64,000 bases of DNA from Paludisphaera rhizosphaerae (GTDB taxonomy: Bacteria; Planctomycetota; Planctomycetia; Isosphaerales; Isosphaeraceae). Made by a program: the position numbers and the translations under genes. Location: NCBI RefSeq assembly GCF_011065895.1, contig NZ_JAALCR010000006.1, positions 248,001 through 312,000 of the forward strand. The letters are read 5' to 3'. Of the stretch, positions 17,603 to 25,777 are shown in pieces. Under the pieces are notes generated by a model. That model did no database searches and had not been told where the DNA came from. It saw only the letters and a list, made by a program, of their open reading frames with translations. Positions within the stretch are counted from its first letter, which is position 1, and every line of letters starts with the position of its first letter.

Positions 17603-18188
17603 GGAGATTCCCCTGGGGGACGTGGACGGCTGGCCGAGCGCCGACCGGCGCAACCGACCGAACGAGACGAGGTTCGGCGGCGGAGAGAGGAATGCCGGGG
17701 CGTTCTCAAGATTAAAGGGATGCGACAGTCTACCGCGCCCGCCGTCCGCAAACGATCCGCGGTTCCCAGGTTCCCCTTTCAGCCGAGGTATTCGCTGAGA
17801 TAATAGCACGCAAGCATGTCAGGGGCCGTCCGGAGGCGTCCTCCCCGACCAGATTCCGAAGTCGAGGGACGGGGCTCAACCATCGCTGCACGACGAAGCA
17901 GCGAGCGAGCCTGCCCAAGGGCGCGGCAGCGGTGGGACGTCGGGAGGGGGTTTGACGCTTACAGTTAGGAGGATTCTTCGGTCGGTTCAACACGTGCGAT
18001 CGCAATCGTCCGAAAAACGGGAGCGGTGGTATCGGATTTGCCTTGGGGGGTTGTCAAACTCGTCCCAGGTGAACGTACAATGTCTTACATACGGAAGATC
18101 CGGCGAAGGCGAGGCCGAGCGGGCGACTGAACCGATCGAAGACGTCGAACCGAGACCGATCACGATGATCGGCGAGAGGGGAGCGAGG
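17603..18188. other. Divergent intergenic region between permease and PQQ protein genes
   Basis: This 586-base region must hold promoters for both flanking genes. On the minus strand TGCTATTAT (17808-17800) is an extended -10 element, about 200 bases from the permease start. No matching good -35 box was found, and no plus-strand promoter stood out. The region is open in the plus frame from 17952 but lacks a ribosome site until 18189. Confidence 0.4.
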
Positions 18189-21100
18189 ATGACCTGGTCC
18201 CGGCTCGACCGGCGCGACCGCGCCGCCGCCCCAACCCGAATGATCGGGGTCCTTCTGACCCTCCTGGCGTTGGCGACGAGCCCGTGCTGGGGGCAGTTCG
18301 GCGGGGGTGGGGGCTCCAAGTTCTACCCGGATTCCAGCGAGGCGGCGGAGTCGCTCTTGCGGAACGCCGCCAACCACGCGCGGTCGGGCCAGTGGGCCGA
18401 GGCCGTGGCCATCTATCAGCGGGTCATCGACCAGTACGGCGACAAGGTCGCCCGGCTCCCCCGCGAGGCCGCGGATCCGGCCGCTCCAGCCCCGGCCGCC
18501 GGACGTCGCGACGAGGCCTTCACGCTCTACGTCGATCTGCGGGCGTTCTGCCAGCGCACTCTGGCCGCCCTGCCCGCGGAAGCCCTGGCCGCCTACCGCG
18601 CACGCCGGGACCCCCAGGCCGAGGGCTGGTACACCGAGGGGAAGGAGCGTCGCGACCCGGTTCTGCTGCGGCGGGTCGTCGATGAGGCCTTCTGCTCGTC
18701 GTGGGGCGACGACGCGGTCGAGCTGCTCGGGGACCTGGCCTTCCAGGACGGCCGGTTCGGCGAGGCCGTCGCCATATACCGTCGGCTCGTCCCCGACGAC
18801 CCGAACACGCCGCAACTGCTGGCCCACCCGGACCCCTCGGTCGACCTGGCCCGCGTCGCCGCCAAGAAGACGCTGGCGATCGCCGCGATGGGAGACGCCG
18901 CCCGGGCCGCTCGGGAAGCCCAGGCGCTGGCGCAGGCCCACCCGGCCGCCGAGGGCTCGCTGGCGGGCCGTGCCAAGGGGCGGCTGGCCGACCTGGTGGC
19001 CTCGTCGTTGAAGTCGGACGCGCTGGCGCCGCCGGTCTCCAACGACGCCCGCTGGCCGACGTTCGCCGGCTCGCCGGCGCGTGACCGGGTCCTTCCCGAC
19101 GCCGTGGACGTCGGGTCGATCCAATGGCGCGCCTCCCTGGAGCGGATCACTCCGGCCGTGCGCGGCCCCTACCCGGCCTCTCGCGCCATGAACCCGGGGG
19201 CGAGCTATCCGGGCGACCGCCTGCTGGGCTATCACCCGATCGTGCTGGGGGATCAGGTGATCGTCTGCGACGCGAACAAGATTCTGGGGTACAACCTGAA
19301 CGAGCGGCCCGACTCCGTTGAGGACTCGGCCCCAACGATCGAGCCCGCCTGGACTTACGAATCCGAAGGAGGAGACGCCGGCCCCCAGGCTCGGTTGCCC
19401 TTCTGGACGGCCCCGCGGCACACGCTGACGGCCGTCGGCCGTCGGATCTACGCCCGGATGGGTCCATCCGCCCCCAGCTTCATCGTCCAGCCGTTCATCC
19501 GTCAGGGGGGGATCGGCGGCGACCGTGACAACGCCTCCGCCCGCAACGGCAGCATGATCCTGGCGCTCGACCTCGACAAGACGCCCGACCGCAAGCTCTG
19601 GTCGCGACGGTCGAGCGAGCTGACCCTCCCCGACCGCCCCGGCCAGCAGGGAAGCGCCACCGTGGCCTTTGAGGGAGCCCCCGTCGCCGACTCGCGGAGC
19701 GTCTACGTGGCGGTGACCGACCGCCGCGAGCAGACGGCGACCTACATCGCCAGCTTCGACGCGTCCGACGGTGCGCTGCGGTGGATCCGCTACCTGGGCG
19801 CTGCGGCGCCTGAGAACGACGCCATGATGGGGATGGGGATGGGCGTGGTGATGGGAGGCGGCGATCCCGGCAGCCGTCTGCTGTCGCTCGACGGGTCCTC
19901 GCTCTACTATCAGACGAATCTGGGAGCCGTCGCGGCTCTCGACGCCGAGACCGGCGGGATCCTCTGGGTGGCGACCTACCCTCGGCGCGAGGGGAACCGA
20001 GGGGCGGCGGCCTCCGAGCGCGACTTAAACCCCGCCGTCGTCCACGACGGCGCCGTGTTCGTCGCCCCCGGCGACGCCTCGGCGATCTTCGCGTTCGACG
20101 CCGAGACCGGCCGCCTGCGCTGGAAGACCGACGCGATCCCCGAGGACGTGAAGGTCGCCCACCTGCTGGGGGTTGCGGCCGGCCGCCTGGTGGCCACCGG
20201 CGACCGCGTCCTGCTGTTCGACGTTCGCGACGGCCGCCTGCTGCACGCCTGGCCCGACGCCGGCGGTCGCGAAGGCTTCGGCCGGGGGTTCCTCGCCGGC
20301 GGCCGGATCTACTGGCCGACCCGCAACGAGATCCACGTTCTCGACCAGGCGACGGCGAACCTTGCCGCGCCGCCGATCAAGCTGGCCGAGATGTATCAGA
20401 CCACCGGCGGCAACCTCGTCGCCGGCGACGGCTACCTCGTCGTCGCTCAAAACGACGGCCTGATCGTCTTCTGCCAGAACAGCCGGCTCATCGAACGCTA
20501 CCGCGAGCAGATCGCCCGCCGTCCTGAGGACGCGACCGCCCACTACCGCCTGGCGAGAGCCGCCGAGTCCTCCGGCGGCGCCGACCTGGCGCTGGCGTCG
20601 TACGAGTCGGCCGCGAAGCTGGCGAAGCCGGCCGAGGTCGTCGACGGGGCTTCGCTGGCCGACGCGGCCCGCGACCACCAGTTCCGGCTGCTGCTGAAGC
20701 TGGCCGGCGACCTGCGGAAAGCCAAGAAGTCCGAGGAGGCCGTGGCCCGTCTGGAACGAGCGTCGACCGTCGCCCGAGAGCCGTTCGACCGCCTTCGCGC
20801 TCGCCTGGCCCTGTCCGACGCCGTCCTGGAACTGTCGAGGCCCGCCGAGGCCGTCGAGGTCCTTCAGAACCTGCTAACCTACGACCGACTGGCCTCTCTG
20901 ACCGTCCCCGCCGAGGACGGCCGGCGCTCGGTTCGGGCCGACCTGTACGTCGCCGATCGGCTCACGGCCCTCGTCCGCGATCGCGGTCGTGACGCCTACG
21001 CAGCGTTCGACCGCCGCGCCCGGGACCTGTACGACCAGGGCCGGCGCGCCCGCGACCCGCGTCTGCTCGCCGAAGCCTCCCGCGCCTTCCCGGCCGCGGA

Positions 21101-22706
21101 GATCGTCCCCGACGCCCTGCTCGCCCTGGGAGCCCTGCAGGAGGCCGAGGCCCGTCCTCACGAGGCCGCCGCCGCCTACCGAAGGCTGCTGACTCTCTCC
21201 TCCCCCGACGACGAGGCCCGCGCCCGGGCTCTCTGGCGGCTCGCCCGGACCTATGAGGCTCAGGGGTTCCTCGGCCCGGCCCGCGACTCCCTGACGCGGC
21301 TCCAGGCCCGTTACGGCGAGGCTCGCCTGCCCGAAGCCGGCGGCGGCAAGGCCGGCGAGTTGGCCGCCGCCGAACTGGCGCGCGAGCCCCTGGCCCGCCT
21401 GACGGCCGACCACGCCCGTCCCGCGGCCCCCTCCCCCCTGATCCGCCGCTGGCGATGGCGGGGAGGCGACGGCGAAGGCCCCCGGCCGCTGACGGTCGCC
21501 GGCTCGCCCCCCTCGGCCGATTCGGCGCGTACCGTCCTGGCCGACGCCGTCTCGATCACCGCCCTGGAGCCGAACGGCGGCAGCGAATCGTGGACCGCCT
21601 CCATCGGCGCTCGGGCCGTCTGGGTAGGCTATCTGGCCGACAAGCTGGTTGCCGCAACCCCTTCTCGAATCGTGGCTTTGGACCCGCGCGATGGGGCCGT
21701 CCTCTGGCGGTTCGGCGGCGAGGCTGATGCTCCGGCCCGGACGGGCCCCGACCCCTTCGCCCGCGACGCCGGCCCCGCCGCTCCTCGGGCGGAGGCTGCC
21801 GCCCCGGTCGTTGGCGCGACGCTGCACGGCTTCCAGGCCGCCGCCGGTCGGCTCTTCGCGTTCCGAGGCGGCGACGAGCTGATCGCCCTCGACGGCGACA
21901 CCGGGCTGGTCGACTGGTCGTTCTCCGGCAAGGGGGGGGATCTGAATCCGCTGGCCTGGATCGGCCCCGATCGAATCGTCCTCCAGACGTGGCGGCCCTC
22001 GGAGGTCGTCGTCCTGGAGACCGAGACGGGCCGCGGGGTGTCGCGGAGGCCCCTCGCGGAAGGTGAGGCCCTGCAACGGGTTCCGGTTCCATTCGACGAG
22101 GACCACGTGATCCTGGTGGCCGACCGCCGGACGGTCAAGAAGCTCGACCTGACCACCGGCCGGTACGACTGGGACTACCGCGAGAGCGCGGAGCTTCCCG
22201 TCACCGGAGCCCCCCGGGCCGTCGTCGACGCCGACCGCCTGCTGGTGATCCACGACGGCCGGACGCTGATCCGCCTGGACCCCGCGACGGGTCGCCGCAA
22301 GTGGTCGGCCCCGCTTGGAGTTGAGGATCTTGGCGAGCGTCCCGTGGCCTCGGCCGTCGACGACCGACGCTTCTACTGGGCCGGCGGCCGCTTGCTGCGG
22401 GCGCTCTCACTGGAGGACGGGACGACGGCCTGGAGCCGCCCGCTGACGGGCCCCCAACTGGTCCGTTGGTCGATCGTCCTGAGCGACCGGGCCGTGCTAG
22501 CCTATCCGGAGGCCTCGGGCCTGTCCGACGACCCGGCCGAGCCCCTTCCCGTGGTGGTCCGCCGCCAGTCGGACGGAGCGCTTGTTCAGAGGTTCATGCT
22601 CCCGTCGCTCGTCGACGAGGTCGCCCTACACCTCGACCCGAGGGGGGCGGTCGTCGCGACGCCGCACGCCCTCTGGGCGCTGGGAGGACGACCGAACGGG
22701 CCGTAA
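18189..22706 (+). CDS. Large secreted protein with two PQQ-type beta-propellers and TPR segments
   Basis: The chosen ATG (MTWSRLDRRDRAAAPTRM) is 7 bases after GGGGAG and directly precedes a signal peptide (IGVLLTLLALATSPCWG), giving 1505 residues. Residues about 40-280 are TPR-like (ESLLRNAANHARSGQWAEAVAIYQRVID). A first propeller follows at about 290-760, with blade sequences such as LYYQTNLGAVAALDAETGGILW and IFAFDAETGRLRWKTD. A helical TPR-like region comes next (about 770-1090), then a second propeller to the end (VAATPSRIVALDPRDGAVLW, LIALDGDTGLVDW, LIRLDPATGRRKW). The blades are PQQ-like in form, but nothing shows cofactor binding or a dehydrogenase active site. Its role may be scaffolding or assembly in the cell envelope. 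The duplicated propeller-TPR layout is unusual. Confidence 0.85.
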   Translation: MTWSRLDRRDRAAAPTRMIGVLLTLLALATSPCWGQFGGGGGSKFYPDSSEAAESLLRNAANHARSGQWAEAVAIYQRVIDQYGDKVARLPREAADPAAPAPAAGRRDEAFTLYVDLRAFCQRTLAALPAEALAAYRARRDPQAEGWYTEGKERRDPVLLRRVVDEAFCSSWGDDAVELLGDLAFQDGRFGEAVAIYRRLVPDDPNTPQLLAHPDPSVDLARVAAKKTLAIAAMGDAARAAREAQALAQAHPAAEGSLAGRAKGRLADLVASSLKSDALAPPVSNDARWPTFAGSPARDRVLPDAVDVGSIQWRASLERITPAVRGPYPASRAMNPGASYPGDRLLGYHPIVLGDQVIVCDANKILGYNLNERPDSVEDSAPTIEPAWTYESEGGDAGPQARLPFWTAPRHTLTAVGRRIYARMGPSAPSFIVQPFIRQGGIGGDRDNASARNGSMILALDLDKTPDRKLWSRRSSELTLPDRPGQQGSATVAFEGAPVADSRSVYVAVTDRREQTATYIASFDASDGALRWIRYLGAAAPENDAMMGMGMGVVMGGGDPGSRLLSLDGSSLYYQTNLGAVAALDAETGGILWVATYPRREGNRGAAASERDLNPAVVHDGAVFVAPGDASAIFAFDAETGRLRWKTDAIPEDVKVAHLLGVAAGRLVATGDRVLLFDVRDGRLLHAWPDAGGREGFGRGFLAGGRIYWPTRNEIHVLDQATANLAAPPIKLAEMYQTTGGNLVAGDGYLVVAQNDGLIVFCQNSRLIERYREQIARRPEDATAHYRLARAAESSGGADLALASYESAAKLAKPAEVVDGASLADAARDHQFRLLLKLAGDLRKAKKSEEAVARLERASTVAREPFDRLRARLALSDAVLELSRPAEAVEVLQNLLTYDRLASLTVPAEDGRRSVRADLYVADRLTALVRDRGRDAYAAFDRRARDLYDQGRRARDPRLLAEASRAFPAAEIVPDALLALGALQEAEARPHEAAAAYRRLLTLSSPDDEARARALWRLARTYEAQGFLGPARDSLTRLQARYGEARLPEAGGGKAGELAAAELAREPLARLTADHARPAAPSPLIRRWRWRGGDGEGPRPLTVAGSPPSADSARTVLADAVSITALEPNGGSESWTASIGARAVWVGYLADKLVAATPSRIVALDPRDGAVLWRFGGEADAPARTGPDPFARDAGPAAPRAEAAAPVVGATLHGFQAAAGRLFAFRGGDELIALDGDTGLVDWSFSGKGGDLNPLAWIGPDRIVLQTWRPSEVVVLETETGRGVSRRPLAEGEALQRVPVPFDEDHVILVADRRTVKKLDLTTGRYDWDYRESAELPVTGAPRAVVDADRLLVIHDGRTLIRLDPATGRRKWSAPLGVEDLGERPVASAVDDRRFYWAGGRLLRALSLEDGTTAWSRPLTGPQLVRWSIVLSDRAVLAYPEASGLSDDPAEPLPVVVRRQSDGALVQRFMLPSLVDEVALHLDPRGAVVATPHALWALGGRPNGP

Positions 22707-22716
22707 CAGGCCCAAA

Positions 22717-22743
22717 TTGAACCCTTAAAACATATCCTAATTT
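22717..22743 (+). promoter_or_regulatory. Weak candidate promoter upstream of the moxR operon
   Basis: An unusually AT-rich leader follows the PQQ gene. It contains TTGAAC (22717-22722) and TAATTT (22738-22743) with a short 15-base spacer. It lies about 120 bases before the moxR start; the spacing is suboptimal. Confidence 0.3.
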
Positions 22744-22861
22744 ATCAAGAAAAACCAGAAGACGCCCCAGAACGACCAGAATAAAGCCATTTCGACGCCG
22801 GCCATGGCGGCTGGACCCCTCGAAATGGCAGAGAGAGCGAGCGAGAGAGGGAGGAACCCAC

Positions 22862-23965
22862 GTGAGCGACCAGCCCCACGACCCCCGCGAGCCCGAGCCC
22901 GAGGGGCTCCCCGCCGGTCAGGACGACCTCGCCGCCGTCGACCGTCTGAAGTCCGCCTACGAGACGCTTCGCGCCGAGATGGGCAAGGTGATCGTCGGCC
23001 AGAACAAGGTCGTCGAGGAGTTGCTCGTCTCGATCTTCGCCCGCGGCCACTGCCTTTTGATCGGCGTCCCCGGCCTGGCCAAGACGCTGATGATCCACAC
23101 TCTGTCCGACGCCCTGAACCTCACCTACAACCGGATCCAGTTCACCCCCGACCTGATGCCCTCGGACATCACGGGGACGGAGGTGATCCAGGAGGACAAG
23201 GCGACGGGCGTTCGTCAGTTCAAGTTTCTGCGCGGGCCGATTTTCGCCAACATCGTCCTCGCCGACGAGATCAACCGAACGCCTCCCAAAACCCAGGCCG
23301 CGCTCCTGGAAGCGATGCAGGAACGTCAGGTGACCGTCGGCGGCGAGCGGCACCGGCTGCCGGATCCGTTCTTCGTCCTGGCGACCCAGAACCCGATCGA
23401 GCAGGAAGGGACGTACCCTCTGCCCGAAGCCCAGCTCGACCGCTTCATGTTCAACGTGATGGTCGACTACCCGGACGAGGCCGAGGAGTTCGACATCGTC
23501 CGGATGACGACCAGCCCGACGCGGCCGACCGTCACCAAGGTTCTCTCGGCCAACGAGATCCTGGTCTTGCAGGAGATCGTCCGACGGGTCCCCGTCGCCG
23601 ACCACGTGGTGAAGTACGCCGTCCGGATGGTCAGGGCCACGCGTCGCGACCGCGAGGAGGCCCCGGCGTTCGTGCGTGACTACGTCAGTTGGGGGGCCGG
23701 CCCTCGAGCCAGCCAGTATCTGGTGCTGGCCGGCAAGGCTCGGGCCGTGCTCCACGGGCGGTTCCACGTCTCGATCGACGATATCAAGTCGGTCGCCGCC
23801 CCCGTGCTCCGGCACCGGATCATCACGAATTTCAACGCCGAGGCCGAAGGCATCCGCCCCGACGAAGTGGTGGAGCGGCTGATCAAGACGATCCCAGTCG
23901 ACGAACGCGAGGCCGAGCAGGGTGGAAAATTACCAAAGCTATTTAGATCCGCAAACGCTGGCTAG
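22862..23965 (+). CDS. moxR: MoxR family AAA+ ATPase
   Basis: The GTG start is 8 bases after GGGAGG. The 367-residue protein has Walker A GVPGLAKT, Walker B VLADEINR, the MoxR sensor segment [22 protein letters not shown] and the C-terminal lid ending [12 protein letters not shown]. MoxR ATPases act as chaperone-like remodellers working with VWA-domain proteins, which fits the downstream DUF58 and VWA genes. The last 44 bases overlap the DUF58 gene in another frame, so the two are translationally coupled. It opens the long plus-strand operon-like run that reaches at least to 39401. Confidence 0.93.
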   Translation: MSDQPHDPREPEPEGLPAGQDDLAAVDRLKSAYETLRAEMGKVIVGQNKVVEELLVSIFARGHCLLIGVPGLAKTLMIHTLSDALNLTYNRIQFTPDLMPSDITGTEVIQEDKATGVRQFKFLRGPIFANIVLADEINRTPPKTQAALLEAMQERQVTVGGERHRLPDPFFVLATQNPIEQEGTYPLPEAQLDRFMFNVMVDYPDEAEEFDIVRMTTSPTRPTVTKVLSANEILVLQEIVRRVPVADHVVKYAVRMVRATRRDREEAPAFVRDYVSWGAGPRASQYLVLAGKARAVLHGRFHVSIDDIKSVAAPVLRHRIITNFNAEAEGIRPDEVVERLIKTIPVDEREAEQGGKLPKLFRSANAG

Positions 23966-24821
23966 CGTCCAGGGCCTGGACCTCCAGGCCCGGCTTCTCG
24001 TCGAGGGCTACGTCGCCGGCATGCACCCCAGCCCGTACCACGGCTTCTCGGTCGAGTTCGCCGAGCACCGCGAGTACGTCCCCGGCGATGACGTCCGCCA
24101 CGTCGACTGGAAGGTCTGGTCCAAGACCGACAAGCTCTACCTCAAGCAGTACGAGGAGGAGACCAACCTCCTCTTGTACCTGCTTCTGGATACGAGCGAG
24201 TCCATGTCGTACTCGGCCGAGGGCCGGGTGACGAAGTTCAAGTACGCGCAGTTCGTCGTCGCGGCGCTGGCGTACATGATCCTCCAGCAGCAGGACTCCG
24301 TCGGCCTGGCCCTGTTCGACGACGCCGTCCGCCGCTACCTCAAGCCGGCCGGCCAGCCTTCGCACCTGAAGGAGATCGTCCACCTGCTCGACGTCACCCC
24401 GGCTCGCGACAAATCCGACCTCGGCGCCGTGCTGCACGACCTGTCCGAGCGGTTCAAGAAGCGCGGGATCGTCGCGATCTTCTCGGACCTGCTCGACGAT
24501 CCGGCGAAGGTGATCGCCGGCCTGAAGCACTTCCGCCACCGTCGCCATGAGGTGATCGTCTTCCACGTCCTGGACCCGGACGAGGTGAATTTCCCCTTCC
24601 GCGACCCGATGCTGTTCCAGGGTATGGAGGATCTCGGCGAGATCGCCGCCGATCCCTCCGCCATCGCCGCCGCCTACCGCCGCGAGGTCTCCGCGTACCT
24701 CGACGAGCTGAAGAAAGGCTGCCGGATGATCGACATCGACTACGTCCCCCTCCGCACCGACCAGCCCCTCGACGTCGCCCTCTCCGCCTATCTGGCGGCG
24801 CGCGCGGCCAGGAAGAGGTGA
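23922..24821 (+). CDS. DUF58 domain protein (VWA-like)
   Basis: The GTG start lies inside the moxR end (44-base overlap). The 299-residue protein shows the DUF58 signature [44 protein letters not shown]-like fold with [11 protein letters not shown] (the DxSxS metal-site motif) follows, then [10 protein letters not shown] and [14 protein letters not shown]58 proteins are the usual partner of MoxR. It has no membrane segment and is probably a soluble substrate or adaptor of the ATPase. Downstream, the operon is interrupted by repeats and a nuclease gene. Confidence 0.92.
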   Translation: MENYQSYLDPQTLASVQGLDLQARLLVEGYVAGMHPSPYHGFSVEFAEHREYVPGDDVRHVDWKVWSKTDKLYLKQYEEETNLLLYLLLDTSESMSYSAEGRVTKFKYAQFVVAALAYMILQQQDSVGLALFDDAVRRYLKPAGQPSHLKEIVHLLDVTPARDKSDLGAVLHDLSERFKKRGIVAIFSDLLDDPAKVIAGLKHFRHRRHEVIVFHVLDPDEVNFPFRDPMLFQGMEDLGEIAADPSAIAAAYRREVSAYLDELKKGCRMIDIDYVPLRTDQPLDVALSAYLAARAARKR

Positions 24822-24863
24822 GGACGATGACGATGAACTTACAGAGCGGCGTAAGCCGCGAAA

Positions 24864-24992
24864 CCTCCCTTCTCCCCTGGTGGGAGAAGGTGGCCGAAGG
24901 CCGGATGAGGGGGATCCCGACGTCCGCCGACGGTTGTGACCCCCCTCATCCGCCGCTTCGCGGCAGCTTCTCCCACCAGGGGAGAAGGGAGG
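24864..24992. repeat. Palindromic intergenic repeat, copy A1
   Basis: The 26-base left arm at 24864-24889 (CCTCCCTTCTCCCCTGGTGG...) is the exact reverse complement of the right arm at 24967-24992. Inside the arms are GGCCGAAGGCCGGATGAGGGGG and its counterpart CCCCCCTCATCCG. The centre (about 30 bases) differs between copies. It fits a small non-autonomous REP/MITE-like element; no flanking target duplication was established. Confidence 0.85.
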
Positions 24993-25026
24993 GATTTGGA
25001 TCTTGGCTCAGGCGTGGAGAAGTCTG

Positions 25027-25437
25027 ATGCCCGACGCGCCGCGAAACCCGACGCTGATCCCAGAGCAACCCCCTTGCTCTGGACCGCTCGACCGCGCGCG
25101 TCGACTCCGCCGCGATATGACGCCGGCCGAGCGTCTCCTCTGGGCCGCGCTTCGCGACCGCCGCAACATCGGCCTGAAGTTCCGCCGCCAGGTCCCGATG
25201 GGCCCGTTCATCCTCGACTTCTTCGACGCGGAGCATAAGCTCGCCTTGGAGGTCGACGGCCCCGTCCATGAGGACCGAGTGGAGTATGATTTTGCCCGGG
25301 ACAGCGAGTTACGACGGCGAGGGTTGACGATTCTGCGGTTCTCAAACGAAGAAGTTCTCGGGGACGTAGACGCCGTCGCACGAGGCGTCGCGGCTTACGT
25401 GCAAAGGCTCGAAGCCGAGCTAGGAGGGCGGCGATGA
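25027..25437 (+). CDS. DUF559 (Vsr-like) putative endonuclease, flanked by palindromic repeats
   Basis: The ATG is 7 bases after GGAGAAG. The 136-residue protein shows the DUF559 pattern: ARRLRRDMTPAERLLWAALRDR, IGLKFRRQVPMGPFILDFF, LALEVDGPVHEDR, LRRRGLTILRFSNEEVLGDV. The D(F), E-x-DG and H residues are those of the PD-(D/E)XK/very-short-patch-repair nuclease fold. It is alien to the MoxR-DUF58-BatA gene order it sits in, and lies between repeat copies A1 and A2, 35 and 25 bases away. This suggests a repeat-associated insertion. Its biological target is unknown. Confidence 0.85.
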   Translation: MPDAPRNPTLIPEQPPCSGPLDRARRLRRDMTPAERLLWAALRDRRNIGLKFRRQVPMGPFILDFFDAEHKLALEVDGPVHEDRVEYDFARDSELRRRGLTILRFSNEEVLGDVDAVARGVAAYVQRLEAELGGRR

Positions 25438-25461
25438 GACACATCGTGGGCAGTAGCGCTT

Positions 25462-25590
25462 CCTCCCTTCTCCCTTGGTGGGAGAAGGTGGCCGAAGGCC
25501 GGATGAGGCAGACCATAACGGCCAACGACGGTTGTGACCCCCCTCCTCCGCCCCTTCGGGGCACCTACTCCCACCAAGGGAGAAGGGTGG
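25462..25590. repeat. Palindromic intergenic repeat, copy A2
   Basis: Arms at 25462-25487 and 25565-25590 match as reverse complements with two mismatches. The interior has the same GGCCGAAGGCCGGATGAGG block as A1 and shares its GACGGTTGTGACCCCCCTC centre. Like A1 it is 129 bases long. Confidence 0.8.
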
Positions 25591-25637
25591 CAGACGCCTT
25601 CGGCGAATCCCACGCAAGTCGTGCCGTACAGCATTAT

Positions 25638-25740
25638 TGGGCCGAAGGCCGGATGAGGGGTAACCCGACCTCCGTCGCCGATGATGACCCCCCTCATCCG
25701 CCCCTCCGGGGCACCTTCTCCCACAAGGGGAGAAGGGAGG
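25638..25740. repeat. Palindromic intergenic repeat, copy A3 (left outer arm missing)
   Basis: The stretch from GGGCCGAAGGCCGGATGAGGGG to the right arm ending AGAAGGGAGG is present, but the left outer arm is absent. This is a truncated copy or the remains of a compound insertion with A2. It ends 37 bases before the BatA/VWA start. Confidence 0.75.
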
Positions 25741-25777
25741 TTTGCTTGAGCATTCGCCAACGCGACTGGGGGAAACC

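Noticed and set aside
24864-25740. CRISPR array
   Set aside because: Units are large palindromes with inner variable parts and a gene between them, not short regular direct repeats with spacers.
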